DNA from: Bacteroidales bacterium | GTDB taxonomy: Bacteria > Bacteroidota > Bacteroidia > Bacteroidales > UBA932 | DNA: 64,000 bases | NCBI GenBank assembly: GCA_017437755.1 | Contig: JAFRXI010000037.1 | Coordinates: 62,001 to 126,000, forward strand | Direction of reading: 5' to 3' | Part shown: one piece after another, positions 9,323-18,348 of the stretch | Numbering within the stretch: position 1 is the stretch's first letter | Layout of the letters: every line of letters starts with the position of its first letter | The notes under the pieces: model-generated | The model's database searches: none | Seen by the model: only the letters and a program-made list of their open reading frames with translations | Told to the model about the DNA's origin: nothing | Made by a program: the position numbers and the translations under genes

Positions 9323-9428
9323 GATCCGCACAGTCGGGTCTGGAAACGCGGCAAATCGGGCCCGCCCGTGACATAGTTGACACGGACGGGCTCGATTATG
9401 GCCAAAATCGATGCCGACTGTGCGGATC
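9323..9428. repeat. Long inverted repeat with nested inner stem
   Basis: GATCCGCACAGTCGG (9323-9337) is the exact complement of CCGACTGTGCGGATC (9414-9428). Inside, GGGCCCGCCCGTG (about 9358-9370) and CACGGACGGGCTC (about 9381-9393) pair at 11 of 13 positions around a 10-base loop. This gives a two-tier hairpin or cruciform of about 106 bases with no coding content. Confidence 0.8.
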
Positions 9429-9531
9429 GGAGCCGGCGCATTAAATAATTCTGCCCTGCAGCATTATTTCCAAAACATTTGCTATATTCGTGTCGCTTGA
9501 GGACGCCTGCAGAGGGCGCAGACCTGCCGGC

Positions 9532-9640
9532 TGCAACCATCCGGCACCGCCATTGGGACGCTATCAGGCTACACCATCCTGCACCGCCATTGGGACGCTA
9601 TCAGGCTGCACCATCCGGCACCACCATTGGGACGCCGCCA
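9532..9640. repeat. Three 37-bp direct repeats
   Basis: The block CATTGGGACGC recurs at 9551, 9588 and 9625, a constant period of 37, with the flanking CACCATCCGGCACC and TATCAGGCT also repeated. The units are tandem, with no unique spacers, so this is not a CRISPR array. It lies about 100 bases before the kinase start, possibly in its leader. Confidence 0.9.
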
Positions 9641-9677
9641 TGCTGGCTGTCATGTGTGGACTGCCATGCGGGCTGAA

Positions 9678-9718
9678 ATGAGCGCGCCGCCTTGCCGTCT
9701 GTCATGAGCGCGCCGCCA
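9678..9718. repeat. Two-copy 26-bp period repeat
   Basis: ATGAGCGCGCCGCC occurs at 9678 and 9704, flanked by related TTGCCG/ATGCGG bases. It is the end of the repeat region and lies 31 bases before the next gene. Confidence 0.6.
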
Positions 9719-9748
9719 TGCGGGCACCGACCTTGAAATTGATGAGAT

Positions 9749-11470
9749 ATGGAAATAGAGAACATCAGGATTTTTTGCGTGAATGACGGAGTGTTTCACG
9801 AGGTTCCCATGAGGACTACCCTCAAGGAGCTTTCCGATGCCGTCTGCCCCTATGTGGAGTCTCCCGGAACGGGTAAGCGCCAGAGGGTGCTGGCCGCCCT
9901 TGTGGACCACAAGCTCAAAGGCCTTGACACCAGGATCGATGAGCCGCACGAGGTGGAATTCATAGGCTACAACCATCCCGACGGCCGCCGCACCTGGCTC
10001 CGCTCGCTGAGTTTCGTGCTCCAGAACGCCGTCAGGGACCTGTTCCCGGACCGGGTCCTGATAATCGACCATTCCCTCCCGAGCGGTTTCTACTGCGAGA
10101 CGGTGGAGCCCCGTCTTTCCGATGAGGGCCGAAGGGTAGCCCTGCCACTCTCGGACGAGGATTTCACCGCCATCCGACGGAAGATGCAGGAGATAGTGGA
10201 GGTCGACCTTCCATTCTCCCGTACCCATCTTCCCCTGGAGGAGGCTGCAAAGCTGTTTTTCTCCAACCGGCAGTATTTCAAGGCGGCCCTTCAGAAGTCG
10301 CTCGGCCGTTATTCCTGCAGCGTCTACTGGCTTGACGGGAGGCCCGATTCTTTCCACGGCCCCCTGGTCCCTTCCACCGGTTACCTGAAGGTGTTTGGAA
10401 TAGTGCCGTGCGGGAGGGGTTTCTGCCTGCAGTATCCCTCGCTGGGCGACCCCGAGAAAGGCATCCCCATGCAGAAGCAGTCGAAGGTGGCCAGGTCGCT
10501 GGCCGAGTATTCCACCTGGTGCGAAACCACCGGCGTCCTTGGCGTGGGGCAGCTCAACAAGGCCATCGGCAAGGGCAGGGCTATACAGCTCATCAACCTG
10601 TCCGAAGCCAGGCAGGAGCGTCAGTACGCCGCCATCGCCGACATGATCCATGCCCGGAAGGACAAGGTCAAGATAGTGTTCATTGCCGGTCCGTCGTCCA
10701 GCGGAAAGACGTCGTCGTCGCTCAGGATCGCACAGCAGTGCCGCGTCCTGGGAATGAACCCAAAGGTGATAGAACTGGATAACTTCTTTGTAGACAGGGA
10801 GTTCACACCCAAGGACAAGGACGGTAACTTTGACTTCGAGTGCCTGGAGGCCATGGACCTGAAACTCCTTGGCAACACCCTCAACACGCTTCTGTCGGGA
10901 GGTACGGCCGAGATTCCCCGCTACGATTTCAAGCAGGGACGGAAATTCTTCGAGGGCAACAGAATGAGGTTCGAGGACAAGGACATCCTCATTATGGAGG
11001 GTATCCACGCCCTGGACCCGGCGATGGTCCCCGATGTTGACAACTCCAGGATCTTCAGGGTGTACGCCTCTGCGCTGACATCGCTCAACCTCGACGAGAA
11101 CAACAACCTGTCCACTTCCGACAACCGCCTCATGAGGCGCATGGTCCGGGACTTCAACTATCGCGGCCATACCCCTGAGAAGACCATCCTTGGCTGGGAC
11201 AGCGTCCGACGCGGCGAGGTCAAGTACATCTTCCCCTTCCAGGAAAACGCCGACGCCCTGATGAACACGGCCCTGATCTACGAACTGCCGCTCCTGAAGT
11301 ACTATGCCGACCCGCTGCTGCGCAGGATACCTCCCACCTCCAAGGCTTATACCGAGGCGGTCCGGCTGCTGAAGTTCCTCGAGTACATAGTGGCCCTGAC
11401 GCCGCAGGAAATCGCCGCCATCCCTCCGACCTCCATAATGAGGGAATTCATCGGAGGCCAGACGTTGTAA
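9749..11470 (+). CDS. TGS/SAD-domain uridine kinase-like nucleoside kinase
   Basis: 573 residues. The N-terminal ~60 residues form a TGS-like domain, followed by a threonyl-tRNA-synthetase second-additional-domain-like section (FIGYNHPDGRRTWLRSLSFV). From about residue 280 comes a phosphoribulokinase/uridine-kinase P-loop domain: FIAGPSSSGKTSSS is the Walker A motif, ELDNFFVDRE and MEGIHAL are the substrate and Walker B regions. Proteins with this order are common in Bacteroidota and Firmicutes and are annotated as nucleoside kinases; the phosphate acceptor is not certain. ATG 9749 gives the full TGS domain. It converges on uvrA with a 23-base gap. The repeat cluster directly upstream may be part of its leader. 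Confidence 0.88.
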   Translation: MEIENIRIFCVNDGVFHEVPMRTTLKELSDAVCPYVESPGTGKRQRVLAALVDHKLKGLDTRIDEPHEVEFIGYNHPDGRRTWLRSLSFVLQNAVRDLFPDRVLIIDHSLPSGFYCETVEPRLSDEGRRVALPLSDEDFTAIRRKMQEIVEVDLPFSRTHLPLEEAAKLFFSNRQYFKAALQKSLGRYSCSVYWLDGRPDSFHGPLVPSTGYLKVFGIVPCGRGFCLQYPSLGDPEKGIPMQKQSKVARSLAEYSTWCETTGVLGVGQLNKAIGKGRAIQLINLSEARQERQYAAIADMIHARKDKVKIVFIAGPSSSGKTSSSLRIAQQCRVLGMNPKVIELDNFFVDREFTPKDKDGNFDFECLEAMDLKLLGNTLNTLLSGGTAEIPRYDFKQGRKFFEGNRMRFEDKDILIMEGIHALDPAMVPDVDNSRIFRVYASALTSLNLDENNNLSTSDNRLMRRMVRDFNYRGHTPEKTILGWDSVRRGEVKYIFPFQENADALMNTALIYELPLLKYYADPLLRRIPPTSKAYTEAVRLLKFLEYIVALTPQEIAAIPPTSIMREFIGGQTL

Positions 11471-11493
11471 GCTTCAAGAATGAGAGAACGGTC

Positions 11494-14283
11494 CTAAAGG
11501 ACCTCCTTTAGATACGGCCCTGTGACCGATTTCCGGTCCAGGGCTATTTCTTCGGGGGTGCCGGTTGCCACTATCATACCGCCACGGCGGCCGCCTTCCG
11601 GTCCCATGTCGATTATGTAGTCCACGCTCTTGAGGATGTCGAGGTTGTGTTCGATAATTATTACCGTGTTTCCCTTGTCCACGATGGCCTGGAGCACACC
11701 CAGGAGCACTTTTATGTCCTCGAAGTGGAGGCCGGTGGTGGGCTCGTCAAGAATGTACAGGGTGTTCCCGGTACCGGGTCTGGCGAGTTCGGCCGCAAGC
11801 TTCATCCTTTGCGACTCGCCGCCCGACAGGGTTACCGCGCTCTGTCCCAGGTGGATGTATCCGAGCCCCACGTCCAGGAGGGCCTTCAGCTTGACGGCTA
11901 TCCTGGGGATGCTCCTGAAGAACTCATAGGCCTCCGAGACGCTCATTTCCAGCACGTCGTTGATGTTCTTTCCCTTGTATTTGACGGCGAGGGTCTCTTC
12001 CTTGTACCGGCGTCCCCTGCACTGCTCGCAGACCACGTTCACCGACGGGAGGAAATTCATCTCTATAACCTTGATCCCCGCGCCCTTGCATTCCTCACAG
12101 CGGCCTCCCGGCACGTTGAACGAGAACGTCCCGGCCTTGAATCCGCGCACCTTGGCGTCACGCGTGTTTTCAAACAGCAGGCGTATGTCGCCGAACACCC
12201 CGGTAAAGGTGGCGGGGTTGCTCCTCGGGGTCCGGCCGATGGGGGACTGGTCGATCTCTATCAGTTTGTCGATGTTGCCGTCACCCACTATCTCCTTGTA
12301 AGGCAATGGCTTGGCACTGCTCCGGTAGAATTTCCGCCGCAGGACCGGCATGAGGGTTTCGTTCACAAGCGACGACTTTCCGCTGCCGCTGAGGCCGCTT
12401 ACCCCTATGAAGCATCCCAGGGGGAAATCCACGTCGACTCCCTTGAGGTTGTTCCCCGTGGCGCCCCTGAGGCCCAGGGTGAGGCCGTTTCCCTTCCGTC
12501 TCCTGGGCGGGACGGGTATCGACCTGAGTCCCTTCAGGTAGTCGAGGGTTATGCTTTCACCGGTGATGCAGTGGGGTGCGGTTTCCGGGTCGGGCCGTTT
12601 GCCTTCAACCAGAACGTCCAGGGGGGCGTTCAGGCATATCCTGCCGCCGTTTTCCCCGGCTCCGGGACCCACGTCCACCAGCCAGTCGGCGCTGGTCATG
12701 GTCTGCTGGTCATGCTCCACCACCATTACGGAGTTACCCTCGTCGCGTAGTTTCTTGAGGGAAGAAATCAGCTTGATATTGTCCTTCTGGTGCAGCCCGA
12801 TAGAAGGCTCGTCCAGTATGTAGAGCACGTTTACCAACTTGGAGCCTATCTGGGTGGCCAGCCGGATGCGCTGGGATTCGCCTCCGGAAAGCGATGCCGT
12901 GGCCCTGTCGAGGGTGAGGTAGTCCAGGCCCACGTCCAGCATGAACTGGACCCTCTCGCGGAGTTCCTTGAGGATGTCCCGTGCGATAGCCTTCTCCCTG
13001 GAGGAAAAATCGTTCTCGATGGTGTCCAGCCAGCGTCTCAGCTCCGACATTTCCATGGCCGAAACCTCGGGTATGGTCCTGCCGTCGATCTTGAAACACA
13101 GTGCGTTGGAATTCAGCCGGTTACCGTTGCATACGGGACACACCACCCGGTCCTCGACGTCGTCTACCACGCCGCCGAAGGACTCCATTTCCGACAGGGT
13201 CCCGTCGCCCACGCGGAACAGTTCGTCGGAACCGTAGATGATGAGGGATACGGCTTCGTCCGGGATGGCCGCGATGGGGTCGTACAGCGAGAAGTTGTAT
13301 TTCCGGGCTATGGAGCGGATTATGTCGAACTTCCGGTTCTCCCTGACCTTTCCAAGCGGAACGATTCCGCCGTCGGCGATGGATTTGCTGCGGTCGGGGA
13401 TGATGGTGTCGGGATTGACGTCCACAATCATTCCGAGTCCCTTGCAATGGGGGCAATAGCCTTCCGGGGAATTGAACGAGAAACTGTGCGGCTGGGGTTC
13501 CTGCAGCGAGAGTCCGGTTTCGGGGTCCACCAGGTGCTTGGAAAAATGGCGGATTTCACCCGAGGAGAGGTCGTACATCGCGATGGAACCGTGACCTACG
13601 CCGAGGGCGGTCACGACGGATTCGCGGATCCGGCCCTGGTCGCCCTCGCCGGGGACCAGCCGGTCCACCACAAGTTCGATGAAGTGCACCTTGTAGCGGT
13701 CCAGGGCGTCGGTTTCGGCCAGGGGACGGATTTCCCCGTCAACCCTTACGTCGGTGTAGCCGCGGCGGCGGAGCTGCTCGAAAAGATCCTTGTAGTGTCC
13801 CTTGCGGCCCCTCACCAGCGGTGCCAGCAGGTAACACTTCCGGCCCTTGTAGCCCTCCATGATCAGGTCCACTATCTGGGCGTCGGTGTAACGGACCATC
13901 TCCGCCCCGCTGACGGGGGAGAAGGCCCTGGACCCTTTTGCATACAGAAGTCTCAGGAAATCATATATTTCCGTGATTGTCCCTACTGTAGACCGGGGGT
14001 TGTTGCCGGTGGTTTTCTGCTCTATTGCGATTATTGGGCTCAGCCCCTCTATCTCTTCCACCTCTGGCTTTTCCAGTATGCCCATGAAATGCTTGGCGTA
14101 GGTGGAAAGGGTGTCCATGTAGCGCCTTTGTCCCTCGGCGTAGACGGTGTCGAAGGCCAGCGACGACTTGCCGCTTCCGCTGAGGCCGGTAACCACCACG
14201 AACGAGTCCCTGGGAATGTCCACGTCCACGTTCCTGAGGTTGTTGGCCCTGGCGCCCCGGATCCTTATGAATTCCTTGCTCAT
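11494..14283 (-). CDS. uvrA: Excinuclease ABC subunit A
   Basis: 929 residues, the usual UvrA length. It is a DNA-damage-sensing ATPase of nucleotide excision repair that loads UvrB. Seen: two ABC modules, with Walker [15 protein letters not shown] near residue 35 and [13 protein letters not shown] near 630, ABC signatures [13 protein letters not shown] and [13 protein letters not shown], and zinc-binding Cys pairs [17 protein letters not shown] and [16 protein letters not shown]. Nothing is missing. Its ATG overlaps the stop of the upstream hydrolase gene by four bases (ATGA), so the two are translationally coupled. Near its 3' end, short competing palindromes (11490-11511) lie between it and the convergent kinase gene but carry no T-run. 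Confidence 0.98.
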   Translation of the reverse strand: MSKEFIRIRGARANNLRNVDVDIPRDSFVVVTGLSGSGKSSLAFDTVYAEGQRRYMDTLSTYAKHFMGILEKPEVEEIEGLSPIIAIEQKTTGNNPRSTVGTITEIYDFLRLLYAKGSRAFSPVSGAEMVRYTDAQIVDLIMEGYKGRKCYLLAPLVRGRKGHYKDLFEQLRRRGYTDVRVDGEIRPLAETDALDRYKVHFIELVVDRLVPGEGDQGRIRESVVTALGVGHGSIAMYDLSSGEIRHFSKHLVDPETGLSLQEPQPHSFSFNSPEGYCPHCKGLGMIVDVNPDTIIPDRSKSIADGGIVPLGKVRENRKFDIIRSIARKYNFSLYDPIAAIPDEAVSLIIYGSDELFRVGDGTLSEMESFGGVVDDVEDRVVCPVCNGNRLNSNALCFKIDGRTIPEVSAMEMSELRRWLDTIENDFSSREKAIARDILKELRERVQFMLDVGLDYLTLDRATASLSGGESQRIRLATQIGSKLVNVLYILDEPSIGLHQKDNIKLISSLKKLRDEGNSVMVVEHDQQTMTSADWLVDVGPGAGENGGRICLNAPLDVLVEGKRPDPETAPHCITGESITLDYLKGLRSIPVPPRRRKGNGLTLGLRGATGNNLKGVDVDFPLGCFIGVSGLSGSGKSSLVNETLMPVLRRKFYRSSAKPLPYKEIVGDGNIDKLIEIDQSPIGRTPRSNPATFTGVFGDIRLLFENTRDAKVRGFKAGTFSFNVPGGRCEECKGAGIKVIEMNFLPSVNVVCEQCRGRRYKEETLAVKYKGKNINDVLEMSVSEAYEFFRSIPRIAVKLKALLDVGLGYIHLGQSAVTLSGGESQRMKLAAELARPGTGNTLYILDEPTTGLHFEDIKVLLGVLQAIVDKGNTVIIIEHNLDILKSVDYIIDMGPEGGRRGGMIVATGTPEEIALDRKSVTGPYLKEVL

Positions 14284-14951
14284 TCTGTCTCCTCGGGTTC
14301 GTTGAAAGGTTCCAGGAAAGGGTTGTACAGGGCCTCGCGGCCGATGGTGGTGTCGGGGCCGTGGCCGGGAATCACCATTATGGCGGGATCCAGGGTGAGC
14401 AGTTTCCCAAAGATGCTCTCCATCAGGGCGTCGTAGTCTCCTCCCGGAAGGTCTGTCCGGCCGATGCTGCCGGCAAACAGGGTGTCGCCGCCAAACATGG
14501 TCTTGCTCTCCATGTGAAGGAAGCAGACACTTCCGGGGGTATGCCCGGGAACATGTATGACCTTGAATTCCAGATTGTTCCCTATTTTGACCAGGTCCCC
14601 GTCGGCAATGTCTTCAGTAGGGAAGCGGCCGTTGTATCCGTCCATGCCGAACACTCCGGAAAAGAGTTCCCCCTTTTCCAGGACCTTCCTGTCGGCGGGA
14701 TGCATCAGGACCTTTATCCCCAGCCTGGCGGCGATTGCTGCGGCGCCGAAGCTGTGGTCGAAATGCCCGTGGGTAAGCAGTATCTTCTCCGGTACCAGTC
14801 CCTCGGCCTCCAGGAATCCCAGAAGCCCGTCCGTCTCGCCGGGGGAGCAGCAGCCCGGATCGATTATCGCGCAGGCCTTTTCTGCGTCGTCATGCACCAC
14901 GGCGCAGCAAGTCTCCAGCGGATTGAAATGAAAAGTCTTTATCTTGATCAT
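14280..14951 (-). CDS. Metallo-beta-lactamase-fold hydrolase (glyoxalase II-like)
   Basis: 223 residues. The metal-binding motif THGHFDHS sits near residue 62, with [13 protein letters not shown] and [19 protein letters not shown] downstream and [12 protein letters not shown] near the C-terminus, the full set of dinuclear zinc ligands of the family. Length and motifs match the short hydroxyacylglutathione-hydrolase-like enzymes widespread in anaerobes; glutathione itself is unlikely in this host, so the thioester substrate is open. It overlaps uvrA by four bases. A strong inverted-repeat element (14963-15084) lies immediately upstream of its ATG, in the leader or at the end of the kinase gene before it. 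Confidence 0.92.
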   Translation of the reverse strand: MIKIKTFHFNPLETCCAVVHDDAEKACAIIDPGCCSPGETDGLLGFLEAEGLVPEKILLTHGHFDHSFGAAAIAARLGIKVLMHPADRKVLEKGELFSGVFGMDGYNGRFPTEDIADGDLVKIGNNLEFKVIHVPGHTPGSVCFLHMESKTMFGGDTLFAGSIGRTDLPGGDYDALMESIFGKLLTLDPAIMVIPGHGPDTTIGREALYNPFLEPFNEPEETE

Positions 14952-14962
14952 TATCAGATGTT

Positions 14963-15084
14963 TAAAACAGACTGTCCAGTCAGATGACTACGGCCTTCGG
15001 CCTATCCCTCCCAGCCTTCGGCCGGGCCCCTCCCACTTACGCTGCGTGGGTGCAGACGGTCATCTGACTGGACAGTCTGTTTTA
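14963..15084. repeat. Inverted-repeat-bounded element B (26-bp perfect arms)
   Basis: The arms at 14963-14988 and 15059-15084 are perfectly complementary over 26 bases (left arm begins TAAAACAGACTGTCCAG). The 70-base core holds the hairpin GGCCTTCGGCC, a second GCCTTCGGC, and CCCAC/GTGGG around CTTACGCTGC. Core blocks match element A at 8885-9008. It lies between two minus-strand genes and could act as a strong RNA fold, a terminator-like structure or a small mobile palindrome. No clear target-site duplication is seen. Confidence 0.9.
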
Positions 15085-15094
15085 TGATACTATT

Positions 15095-15706
15095 CTAAAA
15101 CAGGCCATATAGTTCGGCGTCGATCTTGTCGGTTATGAAGGAAAAGTCTTCCGGGCGGTTCTTGAAGTCGAGGCTGTCGCCGTCGAGGATGAGGAGGCGC
15201 CCCCTATAGTCCGAAATCCATTTCTCATAACGCTCGTTGAGGCCGGTAAGGTATTCTATGCTGATGGACTGTTCGTAGTCCCGGCCCCTTTTCTGGATCT
15301 GCGACACAAGGTGGGGGATTGAACTCCGGAGATAGATCAGCAGGTCCGGCTCCTTGACCAGCGACATCATCAGCGAGAACAGGTCCATGTAGGTATTGTA
15401 GTCCCTCTCGGTGAGGTTCCCCATGGCGTAGTTGTTGGCCACGAAGATGTGGACACCCTCGAACAGCGTCCGGTCCTGGATGATTACGTCGGACGACCTG
15501 GCAATCTCCAGCACATCCTTGAAACGCTGCGTAAGGAAGTATACCTCCAGGTTGAACGACCATCGGGGTATGTCCTTGTAATAGTCCTCCAGGTAGGGGT
15601 TGTAAGTGACCGACTCGAACTTTGGGGTCCAGCCGTAATGCTCTGAGAGCATGGTAGTGAGAGTAGTCTTCCCACAGCCGATATTGCCTGCTATACCAAT
15701 GTGCAT
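15095..15706 (-). CDS. Deoxynucleoside kinase (dNK/dGK family)
   Basis: 203 residues. Walker A GNIGCGKTTLT at the N-terminus, the substrate motif IIQDRTLFEG, the arginine-rich lid region SQIQKRGRDYE and a C-terminal FITDKIDAELYGLF define the deoxynucleoside kinase family, which phosphorylates deoxynucleosides for dNTP salvage. It is divergent from a closely similar kinase (15787-16407); the two share long blocks such as HYGWTPKFES and RPEDF. The base specificities (dGuo, dAdo or dCyd) cannot be read reliably. It has its own -7 element, TAACTTTG, at 15722-15729. Confidence 0.93.
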   Translation of the reverse strand: MHIGIAGNIGCGKTTLTTMLSEHYGWTPKFESVTYNPYLEDYYKDIPRWSFNLEVYFLTQRFKDVLEIARSSDVIIQDRTLFEGVHIFVANNYAMGNLTERDYNTYMDLFSLMMSLVKEPDLLIYLRSSIPHLVSQIQKRGRDYEQSISIEYLTGLNERYEKWISDYRGRLLILDGDSLDFKNRPEDFSFITDKIDAELYGLF

Positions 15707-15721
15707 GGAGATTCTGTTTTC

Positions 15722-15729
15722 ACAAAGTT
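15722..15729 (-). promoter_or_regulatory. -7 element for the minus-strand kinase
   Basis: The minus strand reads TAACTTTG (TAnnTTTG), 15 bases before the ATG at 15706. It is back to back with the plus-strand promoter 22 bases away. Confidence 0.6.
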
Positions 15730-15751
15730 AGCAAATATTCAGGATTATTGC

Positions 15752-15759
15752 TACATTTG
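15752..15759 (+). promoter_or_regulatory. -7 element for the plus-strand kinase operon
   Basis: TACATTTG fits TAnnTTTG and lies 27 bases before ATG 15787. It rules out a start at TTG 15748, which would precede the transcript. Confidence 0.6.
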
Positions 15760-15786
15760 TGGGAATATGAAAAAATATCGCCCGTT

Positions 15787-16407
15787 ATGCATATAGCTAT
15801 CGCCGGAAACATAGGCAGCGGCAAAACCACGCTTACCAAGATGCTGGCCGCCCATTATGGATGGACCCCCAAGTTCGAGTCCGTGGATTTTAATCCCTAT
15901 CTCGCTGATTTCTACGAGGATATGGAGAGGTGGTCGTTCAATCTCCAGATCTATTTCCTCAACAAGCGCTTCAAGGATGTGGTTGAAATCTCCAAGGAGA
16001 AGGACGTCATCATCCAGGACCGGACCATCTATGAGGACGCGCGGATCTTTGCGCCCAACCTGCACGCGATGGGCCTGATGTCCAGCCGCGACTTTGAGAA
16101 TTACAGCGACCTGTTTGACCTTATGATGTCGCTTGTGAAGGCTCCGGACCTCATGATATACCTGCGCTCCAGCATCCCCAACCTCATCGCCCAGATACAG
16201 AAAAGGGGCCGCGAGTACGAGAGGAGCATCCGCATCGACTATATCACCGGACTCAACCAGAGGTACGAGGACTGGATCAAGGATTACAAGGGCAGGCTCC
16301 TGATAGTTGACGTGGACAATATCAAGTTCGAGAACCGCCCCGAGGATTTCCAGTACATAACGGATAAGATCGACGCCGAACTCTTCGGCCTTTTCCCGAC
16401 GGAATAA
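15787..16407 (+). CDS. Deoxynucleoside kinase (second, divergent copy)
   Basis: 206 residues from ATG 15787. Walker A GNIGSGKTTLT, then IIQDRTIYEDARIF, the lid segment AQIQKRGREYERS and the ending YITDKIDAELFGLF. Clearly paralogous to the gene at 15095-15706, with differences in the substrate region (RTIYED against RTLFEG), as expected for two enzymes with different nucleoside preference or for subunits of a heterodimer, an arrangement known from lactobacilli. The acyl-CoA synthetase gene follows after 21 bases and a secreted-protein gene after that, so it heads a three-gene operon. Confidence 0.93.
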   Translation: MHIAIAGNIGSGKTTLTKMLAAHYGWTPKFESVDFNPYLADFYEDMERWSFNLQIYFLNKRFKDVVEISKEKDVIIQDRTIYEDARIFAPNLHAMGLMSSRDFENYSDLFDLMMSLVKAPDLMIYLRSSIPNLIAQIQKRGREYERSIRIDYITGLNQRYEDWIKDYKGRLLIVDVDNIKFENRPEDFQYITDKIDAELFGLFPTE

Positions 16408-16428
16408 ATTAAAAATCATAATTTTATA

Positions 16429-18348
16429 ATGGAAAACAGAACCACAATCATCGATTTTGTTGAGAAGTACACAAGGCAGTTTGCAGACCATACATACCTT
16501 CGTGAGAAGGTGGACGGGGTATGGAAGGAGATATCCATGACCGAGACCCGTGAGACGGCCTACCGCATCGGCGCCGGCCTCATGGCCCTGGGACTGGAAA
16601 AAGGCGACAAGATAGCCCTCCTTTCGGAAAGCCGCGCAATGTGGATCCTGGCCGAATTGGGAGCCATGTACGCCGGAGCCACCGACGTGCCCCTTTCCGT
16701 CAACCTCGGCGCAGGGGAAGACCTCATCTTCCGTATCAACCACTCCGAGTCCAAGTGGGTGCTGGTTTCAGGCAACCACCTCCCCAAGATCAGGGCCATC
16801 CTTTCCAAGTGCCCCCAGGTGGAAAAGGTGATAGTATTTGACGACACCGCCTTTGACTATGAAACCCTGGAGCCCGGTGAAATGAGGATAACGGACATCA
16901 TGAAGATGGGTGACGAGTTCCTTGCCGCCCACAGGGATGAGTTCGTATCGCGCTATAAATCAATCACTCCCGACGATTACGCAAATATCAGCTATACCTC
17001 CGGTACCACGGCCGACCCCAAGGGAATCCTCCTTACCCACGGCAACTACACCTGTAACGTGAAGCAGGGCAATTCCGTGATTGAAATGGGCGAGTATTCG
17101 GTGATGCTCATCATCCTTCCGCTGGACCACTGCTTCGCCCACGTGGCCGGAATGTACACCATGATGTTCTACGGCGGTTCCATCGCCTTCGTCCCCATCG
17201 GAAAGAACGCCCTGGCAACGCTCCGCAACGTTCCCACCGCCATCAAGGAGGTCCGTCCGCACGTGATGCTGTCGGTCCCTGCCCTGGCCCGCAACTTTAA
17301 GAAGAACATAGAGACTTCCATAAAGAAGAAGGGCCCCAGGGTGGAGAAACTCTTCAACTTTGCCGTCAAGAACGCAATTGCCTACAACAAGGAGTATTAC
17401 AACCGCGGAGGCTTCCTCAACTGGTGGAGAAAGCCCCTTATGCTCCTGTTTGACAAGCTCATCTTCAAGCAGGTGAGGGAAGGATTCGGCGGCAGGATGA
17501 AGTTCTTCGTGGGCGGCGGCGCCCTGCTGGACATCGAACTCCAGAGGTTCTTCTGCGCAGTCGGAATGCCCATGTTCCAGGGCTACGGCCTTACCGAGGC
17601 CACCCCGATCATCTGCGCCAACTCCACCGGACACGCCATCTTCGGCTCATCCGGCCGTACCGTAAAGCCCATGGACATAAAGATATGCGACACTGACGGC
17701 AACGAAGTTCCCATTGGCCAGAAGGGCGAAATCGTCATCCGCGGCGGAAACGTCATGGCCGGATACTGGAAGAATCCCAAGGCCACGGCCGAGACCGTGG
17801 TGGACGGCTGGCTCCATACCGGCGATATGGGCTACATCTGCCCGTTCGACACCGACTTCCTCTATGTCACTGGCCGTTTCAAGAGCCTCCTCATCTCGTC
17901 CGACGGAGAGAAATACTCGCCCGAGGCCTTTGAGGACAGCCTTCCCGAGGTTTCCAAGTATGTCTCGCAGGTGGTGCTCCACAACAACCAGAATCCGTAT
18001 ACCATCGTGATGATAGTCCCCGAGAAGGAGGCGCTGAAGGAGTATGTACAGGGCAAGGGGCTCGACCCCGAGACCCGCGAGGGCAAGATTGCGATGCTGG
18101 AAAAGATCCAGGCCGAGATAGATACGTATAAGACTGGAGGTCCCAACGAGGCGCTGTTCCCCGACCGCTGGCTGCCCGCAGCCGTCGTTATCTGCGACGA
18201 GCCGTTCACCATCGCCAACCAGATGATGAACTCTACCATGAAGATAGTCCGCCGCAAAGTCGAGGAGCACTATGCCGACCGCATGGAGTACGCCTACACT
18301 CCTGAAGGCAAGAACCTCTTGAACGAGAAGAACATAGCTTCAATATGA
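16429..18348 (+). CDS. Long-chain fatty acid CoA ligase (AMP-binding)
   Basis: 639 residues of the ANL superfamily. The ATP-binding motif YTSGTTADPKGILLTHG is near residue 190, GYGLTEATPIICAN near 385 and the hinge motif GWLHTGDMGY near 460; the length and the insertion around VKNAIAYNKEYYNRGG fit bacterial long-chain acyl-CoA synthetases (FadD15-like). It activates fatty acids to acyl-CoA through an acyl-AMP intermediate, probably to reuse exogenous or turnover fatty acids for lipid synthesis. It sits between a deoxynucleoside kinase and a secreted propeller-like protein, overlapping the latter by four bases (ATGA). Confidence 0.95.
   Translation: MENRTTIIDFVEKYTRQFADHTYLREKVDGVWKEISMTETRETAYRIGAGLMALGLEKGDKIALLSESRAMWILAELGAMYAGATDVPLSVNLGAGEDLIFRINHSESKWVLVSGNHLPKIRAILSKCPQVEKVIVFDDTAFDYETLEPGEMRITDIMKMGDEFLAAHRDEFVSRYKSITPDDYANISYTSGTTADPKGILLTHGNYTCNVKQGNSVIEMGEYSVMLIILPLDHCFAHVAGMYTMMFYGGSIAFVPIGKNALATLRNVPTAIKEVRPHVMLSVPALARNFKKNIETSIKKKGPRVEKLFNFAVKNAIAYNKEYYNRGGFLNWWRKPLMLLFDKLIFKQVREGFGGRMKFFVGGGALLDIELQRFFCAVGMPMFQGYGLTEATPIICANSTGHAIFGSSGRTVKPMDIKICDTDGNEVPIGQKGEIVIRGGNVMAGYWKNPKATAETVVDGWLHTGDMGYICPFDTDFLYVTGRFKSLLISSDGEKYSPEAFEDSLPEVSKYVSQVVLHNNQNPYTIVMIVPEKEALKEYVQGKGLDPETREGKIAMLEKIQAEIDTYKTGGPNEALFPDRWLPAAVVICDEPFTIANQMMNSTMKIVRRKVEEHYADRMEYAYTPEGKNLLNEKNIASI

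Larger units (their letters stand above)
8619..9748. other. Gene-free, repeat-rich GC region
   Basis: The only stretch above 300 bases without a credible gene. It holds the alaS promoter, a 21-bp tandem array, an inverted-repeat element sharing its core with one at 14963-15084, a second long inverted repeat (9323-9428), a microsatellite-like CTCCGC/CGTCCG tract near 9255-9300, three 37-bp direct repeats and a small 26-bp period repeat just before the kinase gene. Near 9050 lies GTCATGCCGGGCTTGGTCC, with the look of a dispersed palindromic intergenic repeat. Frames open here encode only low-complexity Pro/Ser/Arg strings and do not look like genes. Confidence 0.8.

Noticed and set aside
8518-9324. 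Long plus-strand open frame through the repeat region
   Set aside because: It is a low-complexity Pro/Ser/Val string created by the 21-bp repeats and GC bias, with an N-terminus inside alaS antisense and no recognisable domain.
9532-9640. CRISPR-like array
   Set aside because: The 37-base units are directly adjacent with no unique spacers, only three copies, and no cas genes nearby.
11490-11511. Bidirectional terminator between the kinase gene and uvrA
   Set aside because: Short competing palindromes (around GGTCCTAAAGGACC) have no T-run on either strand, so termination is not supported.
12790-14436. Long plus-strand frame opposite uvrA (and similar frames opposite hydB, alaS, fadD and TolC)
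   Set aside because: Antisense frames kept open by GC-rich codon use; no domain, no start signals, and the minus-strand genes are certain.
14963-15084. Insertion sequence or tRNA gene
   Set aside because: No coding capacity, no clear target duplication and no cloverleaf; it is a palindromic element only.
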